Assembly: GCA_029207755.1 (NCBI GenBank)
Contig: JARCOQ010000005.1
Span: 44,479,621-44,543,620, forward strand
DNA from: Chamaea fasciata
Taxonomy: Eukaryota > Chordata > Aves > Passeriformes > Sylviidae
Reading direction: 5' to 3'
Length of the DNA: 64,000 bases
Shown here in pieces: positions 14,016 to 26,408 of this stretch. A program made the translations under genes and the position numbers. The notes under the pieces were generated by a model. The model was not told the DNA's origin. It was given only the letters and a program-made list of their open reading frames with translations, and did not search any database. Position 1 is the stretch's first letter, and each line of letters begins with the position of its first letter.

Positions 14016-14434
14016 GAGGAAGGAAGGAAGGAAGGAAGGAAGGAAGGAAGGAAGGAAGGAAGGAAGGAAGGAAGGAAGGAAGGAAGGAAGGAAGGAAGGA
14101 AGGAAGGAAGGAAGGAAGGAAGGAAGGAAGGAAGGAAGGAAGGAAGGAAGGAAGGAAGGAAGGAAGGAAGGAAGGAAGGAAGGAAGGAAGGAAGGAAGGA
14201 AGGAAGGAAGGAAGGAAGGAAGGAAGGAAGGAAGGAAGGAAGGAAGGAAGGAAGGAAGGAAGGAAGGAAGGAAGGAAGGAAGGAAGGAAGGAAGGAAGGA
14301 AGGAAGGAAGGAAGGAAGGAAGGAAGGAAGGAAGGAAGGAAGGAAGGAAGGAAGGAAGGAAGGAAGGAAGGAAGGAAGGAAGGAAGGAAGGAAGGAAGGA
14401 AGGAAGGAAGGAAGGAAGGAAGGAAGGAAGGAAA
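14016..14434 (+). repeat. (GGAA)n microsatellite, about 104 units
   Basis: An uninterrupted run of GGAA/AAGG units covers roughly 419 bp with no visible substitution. Because the 4-nt unit has a 12-nt coding period, every + frame reads Gly-Arg-Lys-Glu repeats and every minus frame reads Phe-Leu-Pro-Ser-type repeats, so the 182-codon open frame across it is an artefact. The purine-rich strand is the CRADD sense strand. Tandem GGAA is the core ETS-family binding site, and long homopurine mirror repeats can form triplex DNA. Confidence 0.98.
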
Positions 14435-15216
14435 AGATGTTGATGCTTACAGTTCTGGTGCTAAAATTTTCAGCATTATGAAAAAAGCCTCTTGGTTTCT
14501 TTGTTTCTGAGTTTGTAGAACCTAAAAGATGTTTGCTTAAGCAAAGAAAAAAATCCTTTTTTAAGACTGGATTTCCATTGTTACCTCTAAGAGGTTCCTG
14601 TGATGTCAGGAACAGTTGTCAAGGAAATAACAGCCCTTCTCTCTTGTTTGTAGCTGTTTGTAGAAGGTTTGGTTCCTTCAGGAACACAAGCATCACTTGT
14701 ATTTCTGCATCTGTGGGACAGAAGAGATTTGTCTAGTTTTTAGTTTTGCCTTTTGGTTTTTTCAATCTTGCCTAGATTAGACATAGCTGTGCAAAAATCC
14801 CAAACCAAGTAAAACAAATCTTTTATGGTCTGTCGATCTTCCAGCCTTTTCGTTCTGGTGTCAAATCATTTTTATTTCTGATTTTTTATTTACAAAAGCC
14901 AAAATGATTGAAATTTCTATTCTAGATCAAAGCCTGGCAGCTAGTAGAATGAAAAACTATGAAGGAAAATGTTCTCTATGCATGAGACATGAAAATTAAT
15001 TGTTTAAGCAAAATATTTTTTCAGATATTTAGGTTTTACAAATGAATCGTCCCACTAATACTAGCACAAATCTTCTACAAATAGCATAAGTAACGCAAAT
15101 GTTTGCTAATACCTTTTTTACTTCTGGACTGATTTCAGTTCCTTTGGCAAAATGCTATTCCTGAATGAGTAGAACAGTAATTGGGTCCTCAGCCCTTGAG
15201 TGCCTGGCTGCAGCTG

Positions 15217-15370
15217 TGAGTCATCTCCTTACTTTCCATGCTGTCTTGGGATCTCTTAGTGACTGCAGAGGATCAGCGTGTTGTGTCACCCGGCACCGGC
15301 CATGTCACAGGGCAGCCACGAGCCCCGCCGCCGAGCACATGGTGCGGGGTGTTATGTCAGTGCTGACTCA
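15217..15370. promoter_or_regulatory. AP-1/MARE motif patch in local GC-rich island
   Basis: A TGAGTCA at 15217-15223 and a TGCTGACTCA at 15361-15370 (10 of the 13 bases of a T-MARE, containing an AP-1 site) flank a short CpG-containing block (about 15286-15350, CCCGGCACCGG and CCCCGCCGCCG) that is unusual in this AT-rich intron. Several additional GTCA/TGAC half-sites lie between. The motifs are seen; enhancer function is inferred. Confidence 0.35.
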
Positions 15371-15600
15371 AGGGGGGAAAGAAGTGCTCATCCGATCCCT
15401 GCTGATGTAAAGTGCTCTCTGAGTTAGGACCTTGGTTTCAGAAATTACTTCACCCACGCTCCCATTTTCACCTTTTTCATACCAGGGTCAGGTGCCTGAA
15501 TTTAAGGAAATGAAATTTTTAAAAGGGAATTAATTTAACTTGCATATATCTACAACTTTCATAAATTCTAATTAAGATTTTGAAAAATTAGGGGAGTTTG

Positions 15601-15603
15601 TGT

Positions 15604-15635
<32 letters not shown>

Positions 15636-15672
15636 GTATGTGTGTGTGCGTGTGTGTGTGTGCGCACACACA
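15601..15672 (+). repeat. Compound (TACA)n-(TG)n microsatellite
   Basis: TACA/CATA units pass through a TATATA centre into TGTG and then a GCGCACACACA tail. The tract alternates purine and pyrimidine and is partly self-complementary (ACATACATATATATGTATGT; TGTGTGCGCACACA), so it could form Z-DNA or cruciforms. Confidence 0.95.
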
Positions 15673-17791
15673 AATACATTCTCACATTTGCCTTACACAT
15701 AACTAAAAGTCTTGAGACTGTGACCTAAAACTGCGGCTCTATTGGACATCTAAAATTGCTGTTGGACAGTATGGATCTGTGAAACCAGCCATGAGATTCC
15801 AAATTGGTTTCTTGCGTATCTTTGCCGTACTTGGCACTTGAGAGGGCTGGTTGTGGTGCTAAGCTTCCCATTCATCTGGAAATGGAGAGAAGCAGGTGAT
15901 GCCACCTGAAGCCCTCCTTCCTGACACCTATTGAAAGCTCTGTCTTCTGACTCAGGCTGTTGAATCGCATTTGGCAAGCCAGGCATGGCAAGTGATGGTA
16001 GCTGAGCAGTGTGTTTTAGTGCCACTACCTTTTTTTCCTCTGGATTTTGAAATGTCAAAAAGTCTACTAAAGTTCATAAGCATTTAGAGCACTGATATAA
16101 AAAATGGAAGAAAAAAAGAAACCAAGAGGGGCCTATGTCCATGTTGCTTATGGCATTTTGTGAACTCTTTTATACCTATGCAAAATGTCTTTCAAGACAC
16201 ACTAAACTAACCTGTTGCACTTTGTTTACTTGTTTTGCATGGATGTAAGTACTTAAGTAAAAGCCAAGCAGTGGAAGATTCAGCAGAATGATAGTACTGT
16301 TTTAGCTTGCTCTGCTTGGCTTGTTCTATTAATATGTTTGTGGTCAGGAAGGAACGCAGTCTCACTTTGCTATAATATGTGCAGTATTAATTTTGGTTTG
16401 ACACCTGCCAGGCAAAGATCCTCACCAGCCAAAGGCATTCTTCATAACCGAGCTCCATCTGTTGTGCCAATCTTTGATTCTGATATTTCTAATGACTCAA
16501 GTCAAAGCAAAAAGAAGAGCCAACTTGAAGAAAAAAAAAAGTCTTGAGAAGGAATGAATAGTTCTATCAAGGCTAAATATAATGGCTTATTGTCACATTT
16601 GGTTTAAATCCTACAAGGGAAACATGTGTGATTAGTTTTGTTTTAGAAGAAAACAGTCCTTCATACTGGCAAATGTTGTTGTTGTTGTTGCATGAAAGGA
16701 ATATTGATAGCTAAAGTTCAAGCACATGATTTTATTGCTGAAATGCTGTAGCCTTTAGAAAGATTTCTTGATAGGAAAATTACTGGTAAAAAAAGTTTAC
16801 TCACTTATTGTACTCAGCAGATTAAAGGCCTAAGGAGTCTTTGATTCTTGCATGGAAAGGAGCAGCAGGATTAACACTTGCCTCAGCTCTTTGAAAGACA
16901 GCTCAGGCATTTTGAAATAAGCATTCAAGTAATGTCTGTCAAAAGAAGTTAGCTTCCAATCCCCTGATAAAAGCGGCATGATGATTTTGTCACCTCGCTG
17001 ACAAAACAATCATTAATTGCTCCAGTTATCTTTGGTTTTCACTTAGAGTGGGTGAGTTAATCTGTCAGAGCTGCCCAACCCACATGGGTAAACATTTGCC
17101 TCCTATGATACCATGAGAAGTCTACAACAAATATAAATGTATTTTATGATCATCCCAACTCCATACAATCACCTGCTGGTAATTTATTCTATTTGTGATA
17201 GCATGGAGAAGAAACTTGACAAAGAGAAATTATAGCTCAGTGGGCTTCAGATCTATCATTAATGGTTGAAAGTTCTGTATTATCAAGCACCACTTAATTC
17301 ACCAGGAACTGCAAAGCATTGAAAACTGTATAGAAATGCAGTGACATACTTCAGAATTTGGTTTTTTTCAGCATTATTTGTAAGGTTAACTGTTGGTGTG
17401 ACTGCTGGCCTGTAAAACAAAACCTCTCATCTCTACTCTTTCAGACTAGCAGGTGTCTTTGTGCTGTCTAGTAGTTCCTGAAAGCTTGAATGTTCTTCAG
17501 AACCAAACAATTGAGTAGATATTTCTTTTTTCCCTTAGTGTTTTGCTGGATGCTGAACCTGTTCATGCATTTATATCAAAGGTACACTGCAAAGATGCCA
17601 TCATTAGCTGTGGTTTCAGTGCTCATGCATATTGCTTACTTATGTATAATGATACAGAAATAGGAAATATCAAGCAAATTTTACTTCTACTTCAGTGTCT
17701 AAAGCAACATAAAATGCAAGGTATAAAGTCACAGTATGACTAAATCCAGTCCTGCCTGTATGTAGGCTCATCCTGCCTGGAAAGGGAGTCG

Positions 17792-17880
17792 ACATTATAG
17801 TATGTTGTGTTTCTGTTTACTTTGCATAGGTGCAAAGCAAACCTATGCAAAGTAAACAGAAACACAACATACTATAATGT
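17792..17880 (+). repeat. Perfect inverted repeat, 40-bp arms, 9-nt loop
   Basis: The left arm at 17792-17831 begins ACATTATAGTATGTTGTG and the right arm at 17841-17880 is its exact reverse complement, ending CACAACATACTATAATGT. The intervening loop 17832-17840 reads GCAAAGCAA. Complementarity stops abruptly at both outer ends, and no target duplication is visible. In CRADD sense RNA it would form a perfect 40-bp hairpin. It could be a replication template-switch product, a tiny MITE-like element, a hairpin RNA precursor or a read/assembly fold-back artefact. Confidence 0.97.
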
Positions 17881-20800
17881 ATATTGCATGCATCTGCAGC
17901 TGCCATTTATTTATGAAATTAATTATTTGGTCTCATGGTATGTAGCAGCAGAGAAATACTGTGTGGGTTTGTAATTAAAATTTTGCGTGGGAGACAAAGT
18001 AACATCCACACTATTAACTGCTGAAACTTCCTCCTTGTTATATCCAGTAAACTGTGAACAAAGATGTGACAACCTAATCTCTTTCAGTTCCTTAAACACA
18101 GGGATTTCTCCCTATGGCTTGAAAAGGATGGAAATTGAAGAGAGAATTAATTCATTTACAGACTTCTCTGACAGTTTGTTTAATATAGTTTAGTACTGAA
18201 GACCATCAGTATAGCAGAGATCTGTAGAGGTACAAAACCTGTAGGAGAGATTAAAAAGTGTTCAGGAAAACTGAAACTGAATAGTGGGAATACAACTGAA
18301 AACTTTTGTGTTGAAATCTGAATGTTTATGTTTCAGATTTTAGCAATCTGCTTCCACATCTGCAGCTACTAGGCAGTCCTTAGCAAGTGATAAAGAATAT
18401 ATGAATTAGCTGCTGGTATTGAGCCAAAATAGAAACATTTGTGTTCTTGAATTGCCTGTAGATTTACAAAATTTTATGGTGTTTTTCTTACCCTAATACC
18501 CAAAATGTATTTAATGTCACAAAGTGTGGTGTTTTAGAGCTCACAGAGGAGAAGAGCTGCCAACAAATGAAGATAAATGTACTTTTTAATTACACCACTA
18601 ATGCAGAGTCTCAGCAAGCTTTCGGCAGGAAGGAGCTGACTTTGGTACCTTGGGTGGATTGTGCTTCACTTCAGGGAAGTGCCATAGATTTGATTACCAA
18701 AGGATCATGATCACAATTTATTCTGCATATTGGCTGTCATAAATATGTATGGTAGATTACAAATTGTTAAAAATAAGACAGAGAACTTAGTATCTTCTAA
18801 TGCAAGTCATAAAAACCAGCACAATGAGGAAGAATTCAACCAGTCTTAAAAATGTACTTCATGTTTGCTTTCATTTTGGTTAGTGCCTTTCATAATTTAA
18901 TTAAGATACTTGGAAATGTAAATTACCATAACAGAAGTATGCTTACGAGTAAGTGTTTTATGATCACTAATTGACAGAAGGTTTTAGTCATGCAAATTCT
19001 GTATATAATGTTTGCATTCATCAGATCAGAAGTTACCAAGTTACAGAAACTGTGAAGCATGGCTACTCAAAGAAACATAAAATTCTCCATTAGATTTGTT
19101 TTACTGTAATGTAAAACAACAGCTGAAAAAAAATATACGGCTTTCTAAAGCTTTATTTTGGGTAGTTTTGTTTCAATGCGTTTACTTCACAGATTTCATT
19201 CTGTAGATTGCTCTGAGTATTTAACTGCCCAAGATTTGAATGGATTGCATTAGGGAAGATTGTATATATTGGACCTATTGTTTCTACAAAGGTGCGGGTT
19301 TTCCATCACAAGGATTTCCCCATGCTGAGTCAACTCTGTGGGAGGAAGAATGTGGATTTCCCAAGCAGAGAACAGTGATCAGCTCTTGCTTGGTAGTCAT
19401 CATCAGATGATGTTTTCCAGTAGCCTGAAATGGGATGAAGGAGGTCAGCATCTCTTTGGTAGTCAGCAGGAGCCTTCAGAGGGGGAAACCAGAACAAACA
19501 AGTGGAACAGCTACCTGTGTAACTCACTGCTCACATTTGGCCGGGAGGGACAGAAACAGTTATGCACATGCTAAAAGCAGGAAAAGGCTATACAACTTCT
19601 CAAAGTTATTTTACTCTTCTGTAAGTGAATTCAAGCTGAGAGTATTAACTTTATATATGGAAAGATATCTATAATGGGATCCAGTATCTATCTGAAAATA
19701 GTACAGTTCAATTTTCCTCACTCCGTGGTCAAACACTCTTTAAAACCCACTGAAACCAGGAGGCAGACCTAGTAGATCGGAGTGGACTTTGGATGGGCTG
19801 AGTGATCCATGCTGTTTGCAGATGCATAGAAGATATGTATGTGCTGATACCTAGAAGAGAAATATTTTTTTCCATGTTCTCTGGAGCATGATTATTTGGA
19901 GCCATTGCAAAATACTAATGTTCCCTTCTCAGCCTTTGAATCAGTCTGGTGTTTGATTAGCAACAATGACAAGAAGATTAAAAAATAACACCCAAATTAC
20001 GTAGTAGGTGCTGGTTTCTGGATAGTCTGTTTTACTCTTTTTCACTCATTAGCAATTTGAACTTGTTTCTTGTGTTTAAAGAGATCCCACATTGGATCCT
20101 AAAGTTCACTGAAATTAAATAACCTTATAATGCTTCATGATAATTTTTGACTTGCACAGGAGGGACTAAGTGCTGGAACCTCCATGAAGACCTGCCGAGT
20201 ATTGTATATCCAGTGTGATTATTTCCTGTCTGGCACTCCAATCGTTCATGTCTGTAGGTTGACTTATGAATTTGAATGTGATGTAGGAAGAGGACAGGCA
20301 TTTGTCTGCAGTTTCACCTGTTAATATAGTGTTGGGAGAGAACAGCTGAACAAGAAAGTAGCAGAGCAGCTGTACAAACGGAGATTTACTGTAACCTCTC
20401 ATCTTCTTTTCTAACAAATCAGGCCAAGCCATCCCCTGCAGTTACCCAACAACTTCTCTTTATTCCATCCTTCTCACCAGGATCTCCACCACAGACTTGT
20501 GTTTTACTTCAATGATCTGTAGCACTCGCTGGGATCCCTCAAAATGCTTCTTTGCTGTCCCTTTCATCCAGCATCTCTGGCAGCTCAGGGGCGTTGCAGC
20601 TGCTAGAAATCTCCAGTTCTCCATTAGTTGGAGCATTACGTAGTGTCCTTTAGTTCAAGTTCTGCAACCCCACCTCACTGCTCATGAAAGCTTGTCCCAA
20701 CCTGATCTGCCAAGTGTTGTCTTTCTTCATGACACACTCTCACTATTGTGCTCACACCAAGGGGATTTTACTCTAGAGCAAATATACCTTTTTATGTGCA

Positions 20801-21040
20801 AGTTGTTTACTGTTGTGACATTCAGTCAGTAAATAATTTCTGTAACATAGCACAGCTGCCGAAACACACAGCCTTGGCAACCATGCTGTGCTCGGTTGTA
20901 CCCAGCAGAGAATGGTTGTACCCATTCTGTACCCAGTGCTGGGTCTGTGGCTCAGGCTAGGTGAATGAGTGGGCTGGAGGGAAACAGAACCTTGCACTAG
21001 ATTCGTTATTATGTATGTTTTCCTTTAGCTGAAGTGCCCC

Positions 21041-21060
21041 ACATGCCACAGGTGGCATGT
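21041..21060 (+). repeat. Short palindrome with 9-bp arms
   Basis: ACATGCCAC and GTGGCATGT are exact reverse complements separated by AG. The centre CAGGTGGCA is an E-box and partly resembles a CTCF core, but it does not match the full motif. Confidence 0.6.
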
Positions 21061-24000
21061 TGGCCGTGATGGTTCTGAGGAGCTTCAAAGTCTCTTTTAG
21101 TTTAATTTCCTCTAGGAACCAGGGCCATGCACTCCTCTGCTGTGGGGTGTTGTGTGTATGCATGTACCCCTAGTAGCTTCTGAACCTCTTGCCAAACATC
21201 AAGAAGCCTGTCTGCTTGCTGTTGAGAAAAGGAGCAGTTTCATGAGTGTCTTGAGAACAGGTTAGCAGCTGGAGAAGACCTCAAGTCAGCTGCAGGATTC
21301 ACATCCTGGGGGGAAGTGAGACTCCTTTGGTTTGCTGCTTGCAGAACCTCTTAATCTAACTTTACCACTTCTCAGGGAAGAACTGTTCTCCAGATGCCAG
21401 AAAGGATGATTAAAGAGGACTCTGAAATGTTTGCTTTGAACTCTTCAGAAATCATTACTAGGATATGATAAGTGGGTTAAGTGAACAACAGTTAGTGTCT
21501 TGAGTCCAGATCGCCGAAGGACTCTATACACCTAGCAGGAGGAGATGTTGAGGCCAGATGCATGCCCAAGCAGTTACTCCTCTTTACAATCCCATTCCAG
21601 TTATGCAGGGTCTGAAGACCAGACTTGCCAACATGTTTCTGATGTGATTATGTAAAAATTAGAGCATTTTCCTAGCATTGTTCCTGCCAAGGGCTCTTGC
21701 ATTCTTGATTTCAGCATACTGCTTGGTTCCCAGGAGAGCTTTTTCTTAAGCAGGTGCTGTTCTGGAGGCTAGGAAGCATTCTTGACCCTTCCCAGGGAAA
21801 TCTTTGTATTTTTTCTGGAATGATTTACCAGAAGAAATGGAGTATGTCTGTGCACCTCTGCATTACAGTGTGCAGCTCAGAGATAGCTGGATTCCAATTT
21901 CCTCTTCCAGGGCTTCTTCTGTCTTATCCAACAAGTATGTACATGGTCCTTTAAATGGATAAAATACAGAGGCAGTGCTGGAAGCAGAGGCCAGTCTGCA
22001 GAAACACCTTTCCCAACAGACAGATTTATTAGTTATTAGATGAAAGATGGGCCATAATATATCCCTGACTCTTCAACTGTCTCCTGATCTGCCCGTGACA
22101 TTGTTCTTGTAAGATTAGGCAGCAATTGATTGAGACTTTTACAGCACTTTGATTTCAGGTGCAATTTCCATCCAAGTCCCTTTTACACAGCAGGGAGCAA
22201 AAGCCAAAAAGGATGGGTTTGTGTTAAAATGTATTGACTTCACAGGGGAGAAGTCTCTCTGAAACTCCAACAAATGCTTCTGGTCCTGCAGAAAGAAGTC
22301 ACACGTACACGGGGAAGGGTCCTTTAGACCAAACCGTAAGGCACTTAGGGCCTTAGCAGTTCTGAGCAATCAGCTGGGTACTTTGCAGGTCACCCAGAAA
22401 TGTCTCAGCCGTTTTTGCTGCTGTCTCCTGTGTGGACTTTCTTACATCCTTCCATTTGTGCCAAGTGGGACACAGCTGAGGTGAGTTTGTTTTCTATCCC
22501 CCTGATTTTTCCAGTATTGTCTTGGAGTCTCCTACTTAAAGCTACAGAGGTTCCGAAGAAAAAGAAATGCAAAAGTGGTGACTGGTTGCCTTTGCTCCGT
22601 GTGTTTTTTGTATCTTTGTTATCTGGGTGACTCTATTTTGTCTGGTCTGTATCTGTGATACTATTTATATCCAGCTTTGTTTCCTGTCCACACTCAGCAG
22701 CACCATTGTAACTCCTGGTTTGTGCAGTGGTCTGGAAGTACAGATGTACCACAGGCCATCAGTTGTCAATATCTCCTGGTTTTTAACTGGAGCCACTAGG
22801 ATAAAGCCTAGTGTGGATGAGCTTCCTTCACCAGCAATGAGGAGAAGAAGCACATTTCCTTGTGCTACAGCTTTCAGTAGAAGGAGGCACAGGTCTTTCT
22901 CTGAGTCAGTTTCAGAACCAGAGTAGAGAGTGTCCTTCCCATCTCCAGCCCTATGGAAGGGGATATTCATGGTCCCAAGAATCATGCCAGCCAGCTGGCA
23001 GGCAGTCCCAGGAGAGAAGCTCTGCACCAGGTTGGCTCTCTCCCCAGCACAGAGCTGTTGGCTCCTCATTCCTCAGGACCTTCCTGGCTACAGCATGAGC
23101 AGTGAGACTTCAGCCTCTAAATCTCTGCAGCCAGTGGCCCTGGCACCTTACAGCCTAGACCATGCCCACAGCTGAATACAGTGTTTCACTTGGTGCTCTT
23201 GCTGGGGGTGACTGCAGCGCTAATTGCCTCCTCCAGAGCAACCCTCCACACCCTCTGGTGGTGCCCCAAGCCCCACTTCCTCCACTTCTTCCCATTTTTA
23301 ACAGTGCAGTCCTCATTTTGCTAAGCCGAAGGACATGCCTGACAGAAGCACATACACCTTCTCATCAGACCCACCTAGAGCAAGAAGAGCTTGACCTTTT
23401 TTTGGTTTTTTTTTTTTTTTTCTTTTCAGGAATGAGGTCTCAGTATCCTAAAAATACCTTTCAAATGCAACTGCAGGATCTGCATAATTGAAACTTTTTC
23501 TCTAATCTCATTACCTCCCTCAGGCACTTCCTGACAAGTGGAGATTATAAATGAGAGTTTGTAGTAAACATAGCTGAAAAAAGGTATCTTTAATAGTTTT
23601 GCAATATATTCAAAGCAGTTTGGGCATGAGCACTGAGAACTCATTTCTATTTCACCTTAAATGCCATTATGTTTATTACATTGGGAGTGGCATTAATCCT
23701 AGAACATATCCGGATCTTTTTGTGATTTTGCATTTGTCATAACTGAAAGATCTCACTAAATATTTCTCTATACCTCTAAATAACATTGCCTGTCATGTAA
23801 TATTTGTCTCAGATTTTCCTCAGTGCTTTTGTGACAGAGCTGAAAATGAACTATCACACAAAATAAAATGGGACTGAAATACCAGTCCTTTGTATTAAAT
23901 TTAAAATTTGGCTTCCATCCCAGAGTTTTCCACATTCATATTAGAATCAGATGGTAGCGTAGGATGAAAAGATCTCCTTGGATGGGTTTTATTCTGATTC

Positions 24001-26344
24001 TTATTAAATGGCTGATAACAGACTGAAGGCAAGATACTTGTAGTAGTAAAAACCTGCCTAATATCAAAGGCTGGATGGGACAAGCTGACATGTATTATTG
24101 TTGGGACTTCCTGCTTGATCACATTTCAGTATCACAAAATCATTCAGCTAGTGGACATGACATATAAAAACTTCTGTGTGAGAGCAAAAAGCCCAGGCTG
24201 GCAGGTATTACTGCGGTGGGTACACACTTAGTAGCTGACCATAAGCCAAGGAAAGGGTTTAATATCAAAAAGTATTGTTGGTGACAGCACAGCGTAGCTA
24301 TATTTATTTTATTCTCAACTATTTGAGTTCATGAAAGACACTGCCTTGTCCTGACTTACCTGTGAAACTGGTACCACATGTGACAGCAAAGGGCAGCCCT
24401 GCTGGTATTGCTCAGCCTTCTGAAGAAGTTGTGCATCCTCTGCCCTATCCACAAACCAGCACTTTCCCCAGATTTCTTTGGCAGTCTGGAGACAGAAAGA
24501 TCAAAGAGATCTAAATAGTCTTCAGAAAGCGATTTTCTCTTTACTCAAAGCAGCTTTGTACAGTTCTTGTGTGTTGCTTGGCTGAAATTGCACAAACATT
24601 TGCAGGCTCTGGGTGTTCTATGCAAAAACAATTACTTCTGATAAAATGAAGGAATGGTGCTTTCTGGTGTTGCTGTTCTGCTGTAGTGGAGACTGTGAGC
24701 ATGATATTGGAGCTACAAATTAGATTTTGCAAAGCAGCATTTCTGTAGGGAGTCTGCTGCTTCAGACCAACAGGCTATAATCAGAATTTTTCAAGGGGAT
24801 ATTTTGCCTGTGTTTTGTGGCAGTATCTTCAGCAAGAGAAGTAGAGCAGCAATTGCAGGCTGCATTGACTCCTCATTTCAGATTTGATCACAAAGGCTAC
24901 TGAAAAACAAATATGGTTTGTAGGTATTTTATGCTGCCTTTCTAAATGTACCTTTTTAAAGGCTGGCATGTGGTTTGAACTTAGAGGCAGAGAATCATTT
25001 CAGTGGGAGTGGCTGTTCACAGCATCAACGTCAACATTTGATCTTATACCCAGTGCTCCTTTTACAATCAGTGAAGAGAAATGTATACATTTAGAGGAGT
25101 TTAGTTAATTAATCTGATTATTTTAGACATCTTCTTTCCAGTGAGAGAGTTTGTATTTTAGAAGAGTCTATTTGTCTTCTCAGCAATAATTAATCCTCGC
25201 ATTTTTAATTCCGAAGGTGTTATCTGTAGTTAGGTGGGCTGGATCTTACACATTTCTGAATAGCAGTGTATTCTCACTTGGGTACTAACACTGTATGAAT
25301 ACTTTTGGGGTTTTATTTTAATTAGCAGATTGTCCTAGGGAACACATAAAGAGATCGGTTGTATATGTAAGAAATGCTTGGTTCAGTCCCTACAAGATTT
25401 TTACTGCTGATAATTACAGCTATCTTAATGCTTCCTATGAAAGCTGTAGTTGTATTGATTCTGTCTTCCTCAGGTACCAGTTCAGTGTGAAACATCTTTT
25501 TGGATAAAGAGTGCATTCTCTTGGGTATGTGGACAATCCTAAGGGACTTAACATCAGGCAAAAATCTCTGAGAAAAAATGGGACCTCCTTGCATTCTCCT
25601 GAAAACATCTTCAAGGATCTCAGAGGAATGGAGCTGTGGCACATATGCCTGCTTTCAGGAATGTTACAAGAACTGGGCTGAGGGATAAGGAAGCATAATT
25701 TGTGTTTGTGAACAGTGTTGATGACCTTTTCGTTTGGGTTCACCTGAGCCATGCTAATGGATTCATTCAAGCAGAGGAAAAGCCCTCAAGGCTAGTCTCC
25801 TCAAGATGAGTTTGCCATATATGACAGGGCACAAAGGGTAAGTAGCATCTTAGGACAGAATTTCCTGTGAACAGCCCTCAGAAAAAAAATAGAGTAATAC
25901 CTATTAACTAAGGAATCGAAGTTATTTCTGCAGTGTATAAATGGAGTCACAGAGTAGGAGTAATAAGGTATTATTGGTTCCATGTTTGTCACTTGTCACT
26001 ATAACATACTGGTGAAAACACATTAAGGATGATGGCTGCTGGAAACAGGTTCCCTGAAAACCTTTCTTTTTCGCTACCCCAAAATCTATAATTACTTTTG
26101 GAAGTCTTTGCTTTGGTGTTCAGTTCTGATGACTGGATTACTGACATCCAAAACCACAAGGCTACCTAGTATTAATCTTCTGGTTGATTATGTAATTAAT
26201 TTTTCTAGTTAAATATGTATTCTATTTCTTTAATTAATTAATTCTTTAAATTTAAAAAATTCATTTAAAAGCCTCAGTTTTGCTCATGCTTATTCCCTCC
26301 TTTGTCAAGGTCTTCCATTAACTCTTGCAGCATTGCCCAGTGAC

Positions 26345-26408
26345 ACACATGCTTTCTTTTTTTTTTCTCTTTTTTTTAATTTTCTTTTTTCTTTTTTCTC
26401 TTTTACAG
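26345..26408 (+). promoter_or_regulatory. CRADD: CRADD intron polypyrimidine tract and 3' splice site
   Basis: A strongly T/C-biased tract, interrupted only by two A residues, runs from about 26352 to 26404 and ends in TTTTACAG at 26401-26408. CRADD homology begins directly after it. This is a textbook 3' splice acceptor. The tract also translates as a run of Phe/Ser, which is why an open frame extends artificially upstream of the exon. Confidence 0.9.

Larger units (their letters stand above)
14435..26344. other. Intronic stretch before the CRADD exon
   Basis: No coding exon is seen. It holds an AP-1/MARE motif patch (15217-15370), a dinucleotide/tetranucleotide repeat (15601-15672), a perfect inverted repeat (17792-17880), a short 9-bp-arm hairpin (21041-21060), a T-run at about 23398-23420, and a very AT-rich block at about 26180-26275. 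Unannotated enhancers are possible. Confidence 0.6.
1..26408 (+). other. CRADD: 3' part of a long CRADD intron (no exon seen)
   Basis: No CARD-like coding segment was recognised on the + strand here, and the terminal CRADD exon at the right end begins with a phase-1 acceptor, so at least 26.4 kb upstream should be intron. This is inferred from CRADD gene structure: in mammals the CARD and death domain are encoded by separate exons divided by a very large intron. Open frames here, such as 12781-13140 (+, 119 codons) and 22665-23069 (-, 134 codons), show no recognisable domain and fit chance. An independent lncRNA or enhancers inside the intron cannot be excluded. Confidence 0.75.

Noticed and set aside
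13962..14510. 182-codon open frame of Lys-Glu-Gly-Arg repeats
   Set aside because: It is the GGAA microsatellite read as codons; every frame across it is open, so there is no evidence of a protein.
20897..20942. Imperfect hairpin with repeated GTACCC motifs
   Set aside because: Short arms with several mismatches; not distinguishable from chance.
22627..23069. Overlapping open frames of 99 (+) and 134 (-) codons
   Set aside because: The two frames are mirror products of the same low-stop sequence, and neither resembles a known family.
26333..26408. In-frame ATG upstream of the CRADD exon as a translation start
   Set aside because: The translated stretch is the intronic polypyrimidine tract (Phe/Ser run) before a consensus acceptor.
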